DNA of 64,000 nt from Desulfuromonas thiophila (GTDB lineage Bacteria > Desulfobacterota > Desulfuromonadia > Desulfuromonadales > Desulfuromonadaceae), in contig NZ_FNAQ01000009.1 in the NCBI RefSeq assembly GCF_900101955.1, forward strand, positions 1 through 64,000. Reading direction: 5' to 3'. Position 1 is the stretch's first letter. Every line of letters starts with the position of its first letter. The position numbers were made by a program, and so were the translations under genes. Below the pieces are notes generated by a model, which saw nothing but the letters and a program-made list of their open reading frames with translations, was not told the origin of the DNA and did not search any database. Shown here in pieces: positions 25,532 through 33,635 of the stretch.

Positions 25532-27513
25532 GGCGGCACAGTCTCACCGTCGTGTGGTGCTGGAAGACAGGGTGTCGCTGGCCTCTGCGCCTGCTCGTTG
25601 TATTGCTGGTGCCTTTGGTGCTGGCGACTCTGCTGGCGGGCCGGGGCGGGGCGGAACAGCCGCCGCGGTTTGCCGATGGCTATGCCTTGCTGCGGGCCCA
25701 TTACGAGGCCAGTGGCGGGCTGGCCCGCTGGCAGGCGCTGACCGGCAGTTACCAGCAGGGGCGCCTGCGTGTCGATGGCCTGAGCGGTTCGTTCCGCCAG
25801 TGGACAAGGCGACCGCTGCACAGTCGGCTGGTCGAGGATTTTGGTTTATTTTGTCAGGTGCAGGGCGATGATGGCGCGGTGGCCTGGTTCCAGGACGCCA
25901 ATGGCCAGGTTGAGTTACGCCTTGATCCCGCCAGTCGGGTGCGACGCGAACTGGCGCGCCGGCTTGATGCCTTCGAGCATCTCGATCCGGCCTCGACGAT
26001 TTTCCACCTGCAGCTTGAAGCGCCGCGCCTGCTGGCTGGGCGTCGTTGTCTGGTTGCGCGGCTGGAAAACTGCCTTAACAGTGATGTCAGCTGGTTCTTT
26101 TTCGATCCGGCCAGCCTCGAACTGGTGGCCAGCCGTACGCGCCAGCCGGATCTGGAGGTGGACAGCCGTTACGACGATTACCGCTGGCAGGATGGCCTGC
26201 GGGTGGCATTTCATCAGGTCGATCATATCGCGCCGCGCGACAAACGCCGCGAAATCTGGCTGACGCGGTTGGATTGGCAGGCGCCGGACGACGCGGCTAT
26301 TTTTGCCGTGCCGCCACCGGCCACCGCGCCGCTGCGCTGGCCGCTGGCAGCGGCGCCCTGCTGCCTGCCGTTTTTGGCGGTGGAGGGCGGCATCTATCTG
26401 CCGGTCAGTGTTTGTGGCGACCGGCGCTGGTGGCTGCTGGACAGCGGTGCCGGTCATTCGGTGATCGATCAGGACTATGCCCGTCAGCTCGGTCTGCTGC
26501 CCCAGGGCCGCATCGCCGGTTTTGGCTTTGGCGGCAACTTCGCCCTGCAGCTGGCCAGCGTGCCGGGGCTGGTGCTGGGCCGGTCGACCGATCCTCTAAG
26601 AGTGGGACCGCAGCTGCTGGTCAGCGTTGCCGGTCTGACTCGCCACAGCTACGAGCCGCAGATTCACGGCATTCTCGGCTATGATTTTCTGAGCCTGTTT
26701 GTTGTTCAGGTCGACTATGCCGCTCAGCAGGTCTGCCTGTATCCGCAGGAGGCGTCCCTGCCGCAGCTGCCCTGGCAGGAGGCGCCGCTGCTTTATCGCA
26801 TGTTCTGTCTGCCGGGCTGCCTCGATGACGTTATGGCTGGTCGGTTCAGCCTCGATCTCGGTGCCGAGCGCAGCAGTCTGCATCATCCGTTCAGTCTGCG
26901 GCACCAGCTGCTGCGCCGTCCGGGCATCGAACAGGTCAGCCTAGGTCTTGGCGGTCTGAGTTTTGAACGCCAGATGCGTTTTGATCGGCTGCAGCTGGCC
27001 GGTCAGCTGGTGGAGCGACCCTTGCTGGGGGTGGCGCTGGAGGCCCGGGGCACGGCCGGTCACGGGGAACTGGCCGGCAATCTGGGCGGCGACATCCTGC
27101 GTCGCTTCGATCTGTGGCTTGACTATCGGCATCAGCGGGTCGCGTTGCTGCCTGGCGGCCGCTTCACCGAACCGCCGCAGGCCGATCCCGTTGGCTTGCT
27201 GATCGGCCGCGCCGACAATGGTTTGCCGATGGTGTCCTATGTGGCGCCGAACGGTCCGGCCGCGGCTGCCGGTTTCGTTGCCGGTGATGCGATTATCGCC
27301 ATTGATGGTCTGGCCATTGCCCGCTATGCCGGGGTGCGGGCCGTGCGGGCGCTGCTGGGGCAGGCGGGCCGCTGTCTGATTTTTGACCTGCAGCGTGGTG
27401 ACCAGCGGTTGCAGCGCGAACTCTGCCTGCCGGCCTTGCCCACTGCAGAGGCCAGTGCCGAAAAAAAACTCCCTCCTGTCCTTGAAAACTCCTTGCTGCC
27501 AGCTAATTTGTAG
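25522..27513 (+). CDS. Retropepsin-like aspartic protease with PDZ domain
   Basis: A 663-residue protein with an N-terminal membrane anchor or signal (LRLLVVLLVPLVLATLLAG). Residues about 55-270 resemble a LolA/LolB-type lipid-binding beta domain (YEASGGLARWQAL...). Two aspartic-protease half-domains follow: the first has WLLDSGAGHSVI (Asp307-Ser-Gly), the second SLDLGAERSSL (Asp445-Leu-Gly), where the usual Ser/Thr is Leu. Near residue 570 a PDZ domain begins (MVSYVAPNGPAAAAGFVAGD). It would act in the periplasm or at the membrane. The start overlaps the esterase-fold gene, so the two are almost certainly co-expressed. Confidence 0.8.
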   Translation: MALGRHSLTVVWCWKTGCRWPLRLLVVLLVPLVLATLLAGRGGAEQPPRFADGYALLRAHYEASGGLARWQALTGSYQQGRLRVDGLSGSFRQWTRRPLHSRLVEDFGLFCQVQGDDGAVAWFQDANGQVELRLDPASRVRRELARRLDAFEHLDPASTIFHLQLEAPRLLAGRRCLVARLENCLNSDVSWFFFDPASLELVASRTRQPDLEVDSRYDDYRWQDGLRVAFHQVDHIAPRDKRREIWLTRLDWQAPDDAAIFAVPPPATAPLRWPLAAAPCCLPFLAVEGGIYLPVSVCGDRRWWLLDSGAGHSVIDQDYARQLGLLPQGRIAGFGFGGNFALQLASVPGLVLGRSTDPLRVGPQLLVSVAGLTRHSYEPQIHGILGYDFLSLFVVQVDYAAQQVCLYPQEASLPQLPWQEAPLLYRMFCLPGCLDDVMAGRFSLDLGAERSSLHHPFSLRHQLLRRPGIEQVSLGLGGLSFERQMRFDRLQLAGQLVERPLLGVALEARGTAGHGELAGNLGGDILRRFDLWLDYRHQRVALLPGGRFTEPPQADPVGLLIGRADNGLPMVSYVAPNGPAAAAGFVAGDAIIAIDGLAIARYAGVRAVRALLGQAGRCLIFDLQRGDQRLQRELCLPALPTAEASAEKKLPPVLENSLLPANL

Positions 27514-27623
27514 TCAGTTGAAAACGGGCTCGCCCTGCCGGCAGGGGCTGGTCTGCCTGGTTGATTGACGGCCGGCGGCGAGACCGGGCAGCAGAAACCC
27601 TGTTCAGCGAAAGGAGGACAACC

Positions 27624-28067
27624 ATGTCACTGGTCAGATGGGATCCCTGGCGGGAAATGGAAGCACTGGTGGACCGTTACAACCGGGCCCTGGGGCTGAT
27701 GCCTGCTGGCGGTCAGGAGGAGATGCGCAAGGGCGACTGGTCGCCCCGGGTCGATATTGCCGAAACCGGCGACGCCTTCATCATCAAGGCGGAAATTCCC
27801 GACGTGCAGAAAGAGGATGTCAAGGTCACGCTGGAAAATGGCGTGCTGACACTACAGGGGGAACGGCGGCAGGAAACAGAGGAAAAAGGCAAGACCTTCC
27901 ACCGCGTTGAGCGGCTTTATGGCGTGTTCAACCGCAGCTTTTCCCTGCCCGACAGCGTTTCACCCGAAGGCATCAAGGCCAGCTTCAAGGACGGCATGCT
28001 GACGGTTACCCTGACCAAGCGCAAGGAAACCCAGCCCAAGGCCATTGAGGTGAAGATCGACAACTAG
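27624..28067 (+). CDS. Small heat shock protein Hsp20
   Basis: A 147-residue alpha-crystallin-type chaperone. The N-terminal arm is MSLVRWDPWREMEAL. The crystallin domain runs from WSPRVDIAETGDAFIIKAE to the end and includes VKVTLENGVLTLQGERR and the GIKASFKDGMLTVTLTK strand signature. A C-terminal I-x-V (IEV) tail allows oligomerisation. It binds unfolding cytoplasmic proteins. AAAGGAGG just before the ATG is an excellent ribosome site. The gene is followed by its own terminator and is probably monocistronic; no clear heat-shock promoter was found. Confidence 0.95.
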   Translation: MSLVRWDPWREMEALVDRYNRALGLMPAGGQEEMRKGDWSPRVDIAETGDAFIIKAEIPDVQKEDVKVTLENGVLTLQGERRQETEEKGKTFHRVERLYGVFNRSFSLPDSVSPEGIKASFKDGMLTVTLTKRKETQPKAIEVKIDN

Positions 28068-28132
28068 CCGGCAAGGGCGCCTGGTGGCTCTTGATCGGGT
28101 GGCTAGGTGATAGTCGCCTGCATCCCGGGGCA

Positions 28133-28171
28133 ACGGACGGTGGGGCACAGACCCGGCCGTCCGTTTTTTTT
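28133..28171 (+). terminator. Rho-independent terminator after hsp20
   Basis: ACGGACGG / CCGTCCGT outer stem (8 bp) with an inner GGG/CCC pairing, followed by eight Ts (28164-28171). Confidence 0.88.
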
Positions 28172-28206
28172 CTGCCCGCTGTCAGCCGTAGCGGCGCGGC
28201 TCGGCG

Positions 28207-28236
28207 TTGCCTGCCGGCGGCGTACCTGTGTATACT
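28207..28236 (+). promoter_or_regulatory. Probable sigma-70 promoter before the DUF457 gene
   Basis: TTGCCT (28207-28212), an 18-base spacer and TATACT (28231-28236). The predicted start is about 90 bases before the coding region. The -10 box matches five of six consensus bases. Confidence 0.45.
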
Positions 28237-28335
28237 GTCAACCGTTTGCCCTGCGGCAGGGCTCTCTCGCCCACTGTCCGTTGTTTTTCACTTCTTTCTG
28301 ATGTCTTCTTTTGTTGCCGAGGTTTTATTTTCCCG

Positions 28336-28827
28336 ATGGATACCTTCAGTCATGCCCTGTGGGGCCTGGGACTGTTCGGCCAGCGCGGCCGGGCAGGTCT
28401 GGCGCTGCTGTTCGGCGCTCTGCCGGATCTGATCTCCTTCGCGCCTTTTTTGCTGTGGCGGCTGGTGACGGGGCGCTGGACGCCGGGTAAGCCTCCACTG
28501 GAGATTCTGCCGGACTGGCTGCTGTTCAATTATGCCCTGGGGCACAGCGCCCTGGTGGCGGGCTGCGCCGTGCTGCTGCTGTGGTGCTGGCGGCCGGAAC
28601 TGGGTTTTGTCGCCTGTGGCTGGCTGTTTCACATTGTGCTCGATTTTCCCTTTCATAGTGCCGACTACTTTCCGACCCAGCTGCTGTGGCCGCTGAGCGA
28701 TTTCGCCTTCGACGGGATTCCCTGGAGCCGGCCCTGGATCTGGTATCCCAATCTGGTCGGCGTGCTGGCGTTGTTGGTCTGGCGTCTGGGCCAGCGGCGC
28801 CGGCGCCGCATGACCGGAAAACTCTGA
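28336..28827 (+). CDS. DUF457/YdjM-like membrane metal-dependent hydrolase
   Basis: A 163-residue membrane protein with about four helices. Conserved His/Asp residues lie at helix ends: MDTFSHALWGLGLF, FGALPDLISFAPF, YALGHSALV and LFHIVLDFPFHS. This pattern matches the DUF457/YdjM family of putative membrane-bound metal-dependent hydrolases. The start ATG at 28336 is the first in good context, though the ribosome site is poor. Stop to next GTG is 14 bp, so it may be the first gene of the TRAP operon. Confidence 0.75.
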   Translation: MDTFSHALWGLGLFGQRGRAGLALLFGALPDLISFAPFLLWRLVTGRWTPGKPPLEILPDWLLFNYALGHSALVAGCAVLLLWCWRPELGFVACGWLFHIVLDFPFHSADYFPTQLLWPLSDFAFDGIPWSRPWIWYPNLVGVLALLVWRLGQRRRRRMTGKL

Positions 28828-28841
28828 TTGCGAGGTGTTGT

Positions 28842-29717
28842 GTGAAAGACGTTCCGATGCGGGTTTTCTCCCGGCCGGCCGGGCGGCTGATGGTTGTTCT
28901 GGTCCTGGCCATCGCGGTGATGGGGCTGTCGGCCTGTGGTCTGCCGCGGCTGGACAGCCAGCTGCAGCAGAGCCTGCTGGAGCAGGATGATGTCGAACTG
29001 GTACGCGCCGGCGCGCCGGCCTATCTGCTGCTGATTGACAGCCTGATTGCCGGCGACCCGACAGAGGCGCGTTGGCTGATACAGGGCGCCCGCCTCTACA
29101 GTCTTTACGCCGCAGCCTTTGTCGAGGAGGGCGAACGCGCCCGCCGGCTGACAGCGCGGGCCTTTGACTATGGCCAGCGAGCGCTCTGTGCCCGCTGCCG
29201 TGCCGGTTGCGGCCTGGCGGAGTTGTCGCCGGCGGATTTTGCCACGCGCCTACAGGCGCTCGACGCTGCTGAGGGTGATGCCCTGCTGGCCTTTTGCCAA
29301 AGCTGGCTGGCTTGGTGTCAGGCCCACAAGGGCGATTTGCGGGTGCTGGCGGTATTGCCACGGTTGCAACAAACACTGGAGTATCTGGTGACCCTGGATA
29401 CGCCGGCGGCGGGCAGCGAGGCCTGGCAGTATCTCGGGATTCTTCACAGCCTGCGGCCGGCGGCGCTGGGCGGCGATCCGCAGCGGGCCCGCTGCTGTTT
29501 CGAACAGGCGCTGTGCCTCGGCGGTACTGGCGATCTGACCGTCAAGGTGGCCTATGCTCGCTATTATGCCCGCCTGCTGTACGACCGTGAACTGCATGAC
29601 CGCCTGCTGCACGAGGTGTTGCAGGCCGATCCGCGGGTGGCCGGTCGCACCCTGCCGAATGTGCTGGCGCAGCAACAGGCCCGCCAGCTGCTGGACAGCG
29701 CCGATGGTTATTTCTGA
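28842..29717 (+). CDS. tatT: TRAP transporter accessory lipoprotein TatT
   Basis: A roughly 291-residue protein starting at GTG 28842 (GAGGT five bases upstream). A signal peptide ends in the LSAC lipobox. The rest is helical and repeat-like (AYLLLIDSLIAGDPTEARWL, AARLYSLYAAAFV, ARRLTARAFDYGQRAL, EAWQYLGILHSLRPAALGG, ARCCFEQAL), matching the TatT trimeric TPR-type TRAP-associated lipoprotein. By analogy with Treponema TatT it would bind the DctP-type receptor at the membrane and help deliver hydrophobic ligands. It precedes dctP, dctQ and dctM in order. Confidence 0.88.
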   Translation: MKDVPMRVFSRPAGRLMVVLVLAIAVMGLSACGLPRLDSQLQQSLLEQDDVELVRAGAPAYLLLIDSLIAGDPTEARWLIQGARLYSLYAAAFVEEGERARRLTARAFDYGQRALCARCRAGCGLAELSPADFATRLQALDAAEGDALLAFCQSWLAWCQAHKGDLRVLAVLPRLQQTLEYLVTLDTPAAGSEAWQYLGILHSLRPAALGGDPQRARCCFEQALCLGGTGDLTVKVAYARYYARLLYDRELHDRLLHEVLQADPRVAGRTLPNVLAQQQARQLLDSADGYF

Positions 29718-29741
29718 CCCCCGCTACCAAGGAGAAATCGA

Positions 29742-30752
29742 ATGCGAAAAACCCTGCTGTGGTTTGGTCTGACCCTGACGCTGCTGCAACCGCTGGCGGT
29801 GCTGGCGGCGACCGAGATCAAGATTGCGACGGTGGCGCCGGAAGGGTCGGACTGGATGGTGCGCATGCGCCAGAGTGCCGAGCGGATTGCCCAGCGCAGC
29901 CAGGGGCGGGTCAACCTGAAGTTTTATGGTGGCGGCGTGATGGGTAACGAGGCCAGCGTGCTGCGCAAGATGCGAGTCGGTCAGCTGCAGGGTGGTGCTT
30001 TTACCTCGGGGGGATTGGCGCGAATCCATAAGGATTTGCAGCTTTACGGTCTGCCGCTGCTGGCCCGTTCGGCCGCCGAGATGGCATGCCTGCGCGCCGT
30101 CCTCGATGAGGAACTGCAGCAGCGGCTGGAACAGTGTGGCTATATTGGCTTTGGTTTTGCCAGTGGTGGTTTCGCCTGTCTGTTCAGTGGTCAGCCCATT
30201 GAGCGGGTCGAACAGCTGGCCGGCCTGAAGCTGTGGGTGCCCGAGGGTGATCAGATCAGTTACGCGGTGTTGCAGGCTCTGGGGCTGGCGCCGGTGACCC
30301 TGCCGCTATCCGATGTCATGACCGGCCTGCAGACCGGCCTGCTCGACGTGGTGGCTACCTCGCCACTTGGCGCCCTGGCTTTCCAGTGGTACAGCCAGGT
30401 GAACTGCATGACCGAGATGCCGCTGGCCTATGTCTACGCTGCCCTGGTGATTGATAAGCGCACCATCGAACGGCTGACGGCAGAGGATCGGCAGTTGCTG
30501 CGTGATGAACTCGAAGCGGTTTATCGTGCCATCGATGGCCAGGCCGTTGCCGACAACGAAGCCGCCCTGCAAGTGCTGGTGCAGCAGGGTTTGCAGCGGG
30601 TGACGCCGGCAGCGGGTGAATTGGAACGCTGGAGCGCGGTGGCGACCGAGGTGTCCGACCGTCTGGCCGACAATGGCCAGCTGTCGCCTGAACTGTATTG
30701 CAAGGCCCGCGCGCGGTTGCAACAGTGCCGGCAGCAGGTTCCCGCTCAATGA
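29742..30752 (+). CDS. dctP: TRAP transporter substrate-binding protein DctP
   Basis: A 336-residue periplasmic protein with a Sec signal (MRKTLLWFGLTLTLLQPLAVLA-A). The family features IKIATVAPEGSDWMVRMRQ, VNLKFYGGGVMGNEASVLRKM, LAGLKLWVPEGDQISYAVLQALG and GLQTGLLDVVATSPLGALAFQWY are present. The conserved Arg that normally contacts an organic acid carboxylate is not obvious (LWVPEG in place of the common R-V/I-P), so the ligand may not be a simple dicarboxylate. AAGGAG precedes the ATG. Overlaps dctQ by ATGA. Confidence 0.92.
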   Translation: MRKTLLWFGLTLTLLQPLAVLAATEIKIATVAPEGSDWMVRMRQSAERIAQRSQGRVNLKFYGGGVMGNEASVLRKMRVGQLQGGAFTSGGLARIHKDLQLYGLPLLARSAAEMACLRAVLDEELQQRLEQCGYIGFGFASGGFACLFSGQPIERVEQLAGLKLWVPEGDQISYAVLQALGLAPVTLPLSDVMTGLQTGLLDVVATSPLGALAFQWYSQVNCMTEMPLAYVYAALVIDKRTIERLTAEDRQLLRDELEAVYRAIDGQAVADNEAALQVLVQQGLQRVTPAAGELERWSAVATEVSDRLADNGQLSPELYCKARARLQQCRQQVPAQ

Positions 30753-31288
30753 AGTGGCTGCAGCAGGGGCGGGCCGTGGCCGAGAGGCTGGAGCGGCTGT
30801 TGCTGAGTCTGCTGCTGCTGGCCTTGGCCGGCCTGGCACTGTTGCAGATTATGCAACGCAATCTGCTGGGCAGCGGCTTTGTCTGGAGCGATGAATTGTT
30901 GCGTCTGCTGGTGCTGTGGCTTTGCCTCGCCGGGGCCATGCGGGCCAGCCGGCACGGCAGTCATATTCGCATGGATCTGCTGGCCCGCTGGCTGCCGCCG
31001 GCCGGGCAGCGTGTTGTCGTGCGGCTGGTGCAGGCTGTCACGGCGCTGGTCTGTCTGCTGCTGGCCTGGCATGGCGGCCGCTTTGTGCGGCTGGAGGCGG
31101 AATTCGCCAGCCAGGTGCTGGGTGGCTGGCCGGCCTGGTGGTTCCAGAGTATTGTGCCGCTGGCCTTTGCGGTGATGGCCTGGCGTGCCGTGCTGCTGAT
31201 GCTGTGGCCGCAGCGGGCCGAAACGTTTGAAGGTTCGGCTGATGCCTTGCCGCTGCCGGCCGACCGGACCGGCGAGGGGGCACCATGA
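30749..31288 (+). CDS. dctQ: TRAP transporter small permease DctQ
   Basis: A 179-residue protein with four membrane helices. It has the DctQ features LLQIMQRNLLGSGFVWSDELLRLLVLWLCLAGAMRASR and HIRMDLLARWLPP. ATGA overlaps join it to both dctP (30749) and dctM (31285). It forms the permease complex with DctM, using a sodium or proton gradient. Confidence 0.92.
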   Translation: MKWLQQGRAVAERLERLLLSLLLLALAGLALLQIMQRNLLGSGFVWSDELLRLLVLWLCLAGAMRASRHGSHIRMDLLARWLPPAGQRVVVRLVQAVTALVCLLLAWHGGRFVRLEAEFASQVLGGWPAWWFQSIVPLAFAVMAWRAVLLMLWPQRAETFEGSADALPLPADRTGEGAP

Positions 31289-32559
31289 CCTGGCTGGTGC
31301 CGCTGGCCCTGGTGCTGCTGACGCTGCTGGGCATGCCGCTGTTTGCCGTGATCGGCGCGGCGGCCCTGTGGGCTTTTCATCTGGCCGGTGTCGATCTGGC
31401 TGTGGTGCTGATCGAGTTTTATCGCATCGCTGAAATGCCGGTGTTGCTGGCCATTCCGCTGTTCACCCTGGCGGGTTATCTGCTCAGTGAAAGTGGTGCG
31501 CCGGCCCGCCTGGTGGCTCTCAGCCAGGCACTGCTGGGCTGGCTGCCGGCCGGTCTGGCATTGGTGGCGCTGGCCGCCAGCGCGTTTTTTACCGCCTTTA
31601 CCGGCGCCTCCGGCGTTACCATTGTGGCGTTGGGGGCACTGCTGTATCCGGCCTTGCGCCAGGACGGCTACGATGAAAGCTACAGCCTGGGGCTGGTGAC
31701 CACCTCCGGCAGTCTGGGCCTGCTGTTTGCGCCCTCCCTGCCGCTGATTCTGTACGCCATTGTGGTTCAGCAACTTAACATCGCCCCGGCCGTCAGCGTC
31801 GAGGCGCTGTTTCGTGCCGGTATCCTGCCGGGCCTGCTGATGCTGGCGCTGCTCGGTGGCTGGAGTATCTGGCGCGAAAGGCATCGGCGGACGCCACTGA
31901 CCTTCGACGCGGCGCGTCTGCGCCGGGCTTTGCGGGCGGCCCTGTGGGAATTGCCGCTGCCGCTGGTGGTGCTGGGGGGCATTTACAGCGGTTATTTCGC
32001 CGTTTCCGAAGCGGCGGCGGTCACTTTGGCCTATGTGTTTGTGGTCGAGGTGCTGGTGCTGCGCGAGATCCCGCTGCGGCGTCTGGCGGAGATCTGCGAA
32101 CGGGCGCTGGTGCTGGTAGGAGGGATTCTGCTGATTCTGGGGCTGTCGCTGGCCTCAACCACGGCGCTGATCGATGGCGGGGTGCCGGAGCGGCTGTTCA
32201 CCCTGGTACAGAGCCAGGTCGACAGCCGGCTGGGATTTCTGTTGCTGCTCAACCTGTTTTTGCTGCTGCTCGGCGCGTTGCTCGATATCTTCAGTGCCCT
32301 GGTGCTGGTGGTGCCGCTGATCCTGCCGGTGGCGCTGGGTTACGGTGTCGATCCGGTCCATTTGGGGATCATTTTTCTGGCCAACATGCAGATCGGCTAT
32401 CTGACACCGCCGGTGGGCATGAACCTGTTTATCGCCAGCTACCGCTTCAAGCGGCCGGTGGTCGCGCTTTATCGCGCCAGTTGGCCTTTTCTGCTGCTGC
32501 TGTTGCTGAGTCTGCTGCTGATCACCTATGTGCCGCTGTTGTCGCTGGGGCTGCTGTAA
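31285..32559 (+). CDS. dctM: TRAP transporter large permease DctM
   Basis: A 424-residue, roughly 12-helix protein of the DctM/ion-transporter superfamily (PVLLAIPLFTLAGYLLSESG, FFTAFTGASGVTIVALGALL, LGLVTTSGSLGLLFAPSLPL, LILPVALGYGVDPVHLGIIF, GYLTPPVGMNLFIAS). It provides the transport path. It is the last gene of the TRAP unit, ending 15 bp from the convergent AEC gene with no clear terminator between them. Confidence 0.94.
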   Translation: MTWLVPLALVLLTLLGMPLFAVIGAAALWAFHLAGVDLAVVLIEFYRIAEMPVLLAIPLFTLAGYLLSESGAPARLVALSQALLGWLPAGLALVALAASAFFTAFTGASGVTIVALGALLYPALRQDGYDESYSLGLVTTSGSLGLLFAPSLPLILYAIVVQQLNIAPAVSVEALFRAGILPGLLMLALLGGWSIWRERHRRTPLTFDAARLRRALRAALWELPLPLVVLGGIYSGYFAVSEAAAVTLAYVFVVEVLVLREIPLRRLAEICERALVLVGGILLILGLSLASTTALIDGGVPERLFTLVQSQVDSRLGFLLLLNLFLLLLGALLDIFSALVLVVPLILPVALGYGVDPVHLGIIFLANMQIGYLTPPVGMNLFIASYRFKRPVVALYRASWPFLLLLLLSLLLITYVPLLSLGLL

Positions 32560-32574
32560 TCACCGCCGGTGGCG

Positions 32575-33477
32575 TCAGGGCAGCAGCGGCAGCAGATAGA
32601 GCAGGGCGGTCAGACTCAGGGCGCTCAAGGCCGTGGTGGCGATGATGGCACTGGCCAGCAGATCAGGCCGGGTGCCGAAACGCAGGGCGTAGAGTAGCGG
32701 CAGCACCGCTGCCGGGGTGCTGGTCTGCAGCAACAGCACGTCGCGTAACAACCCTTCGATCTGCAGCAGGCGGCACAGGCCGTACCCCACCAGCGGGCCG
32801 ATCAGCAGGCGCAGACTGATGGCGGCCGGCAACAGCCGCCCGACCTGTTGCCAGCGGCTGCGGGCCATCTGCATGCCGAGCAGCAGCAGCATCACCGGTA
32901 CGGCGGCCTGCCCGAGCAGATCGACGGGACGCAGCAGCCAGGCCGGTGGCTGCAGATGCAGGGCTTGTAGCAGCAGCGCCAGCAGGGCGGCATGGATGAT
33001 CGGTACCTGCAGACTGTTGCGCAGGGCGCTGCGCCAGTCGGCCTGGCTGCCCTGGGCGATGACGATGGCCAGGCTGCCGAGAGGCAGGGAAAACAGCACG
33101 AAGACCAGGATCGAGGTGGCGACGGCGGCTTCGCCGAAGGCGAAATAGACCAGCGGCAGACCGAAATTGCCGATATTCATCATGGCGGCGGCCAACGTCA
33201 GGGCCCGCCGGCTGTCGCCATCGCAGCCCAGCAGACGGCCGGTCAGGCCGGCCAGCAGCAACATGATGGCCAGATACAGCAGCATGTAGAGGCTGATCCG
33301 GCCCAGTGCGCTGCCATCGAGGGGCTGTTTGATCAGGGCGCTGAAGGTCAGGGCCGGGGCGAACAGGTAAAGGGCGCTGATGGTCAGCGGTTGCAGGTCG
33401 AGGCGGGCGCGCCGCTGCAACAGGGCGCCGCACAGCACGATCAGGAACACCGGGGCGAGAATGTCGAGAAAACGCAT
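32575..33477 (-). CDS. AEC-family transporter (auxin efflux carrier type)
   Basis: A 300-residue protein with about ten helices. MRFLDILAPVFLIVLCGALLQR and the mid-protein MMNIGNFGLPLVYFAFGE are signatures of the AEC family, as is the C-terminal LLLQTSTPAAVLPLLYALRFG. Such carriers move organic anions such as malate in bacteria; the substrate is unknown. GAGGA before the ATG at 33477 fixes the start; the frame runs further upstream into the promoter region of the divergent aminotransferase. Confidence 0.88.
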   Translation of the reverse strand: MRFLDILAPVFLIVLCGALLQRRARLDLQPLTISALYLFAPALTFSALIKQPLDGSALGRISLYMLLYLAIMLLLAGLTGRLLGCDGDSRRALTLAAAMMNIGNFGLPLVYFAFGEAAVATSILVFVLFSLPLGSLAIVIAQGSQADWRSALRNSLQVPIIHAALLALLLQALHLQPPAWLLRPVDLLGQAAVPVMLLLLGMQMARSRWQQVGRLLPAAISLRLLIGPLVGYGLCRLLQIEGLLRDVLLLQTSTPAAVLPLLYALRFGTRPDLLASAIIATTALSALSLTALLYLLPLLP

Positions 33478-33531
33478 GCGAAATCCTCGTTTCAGGCCGC
33501 ATCGGCCCGCTGCGCGGCGGCTGTTTTGCAA

Positions 33532-33561
33532 TTGACAGCCAAGCGCCATTGCTGATTTAAT
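33532..33561 (+). promoter_or_regulatory. Sigma-70 promoter of the aminotransferase gene
   Basis: TTGACA (33532-33537), an 18-base spacer and TTTAAT (33556-33561): a perfect -35 and a five-of-six -10, giving a start about 65 bases before the coding region. Confidence 0.6.
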
Positions 33562-33635
33562 TCGGCCTTGGTTTTTGCCACCGGCAGCCTTGGCAAGCCG
33601 GTTTACCGCCTTTTCCGAACAGGAGGAATGGTTCC

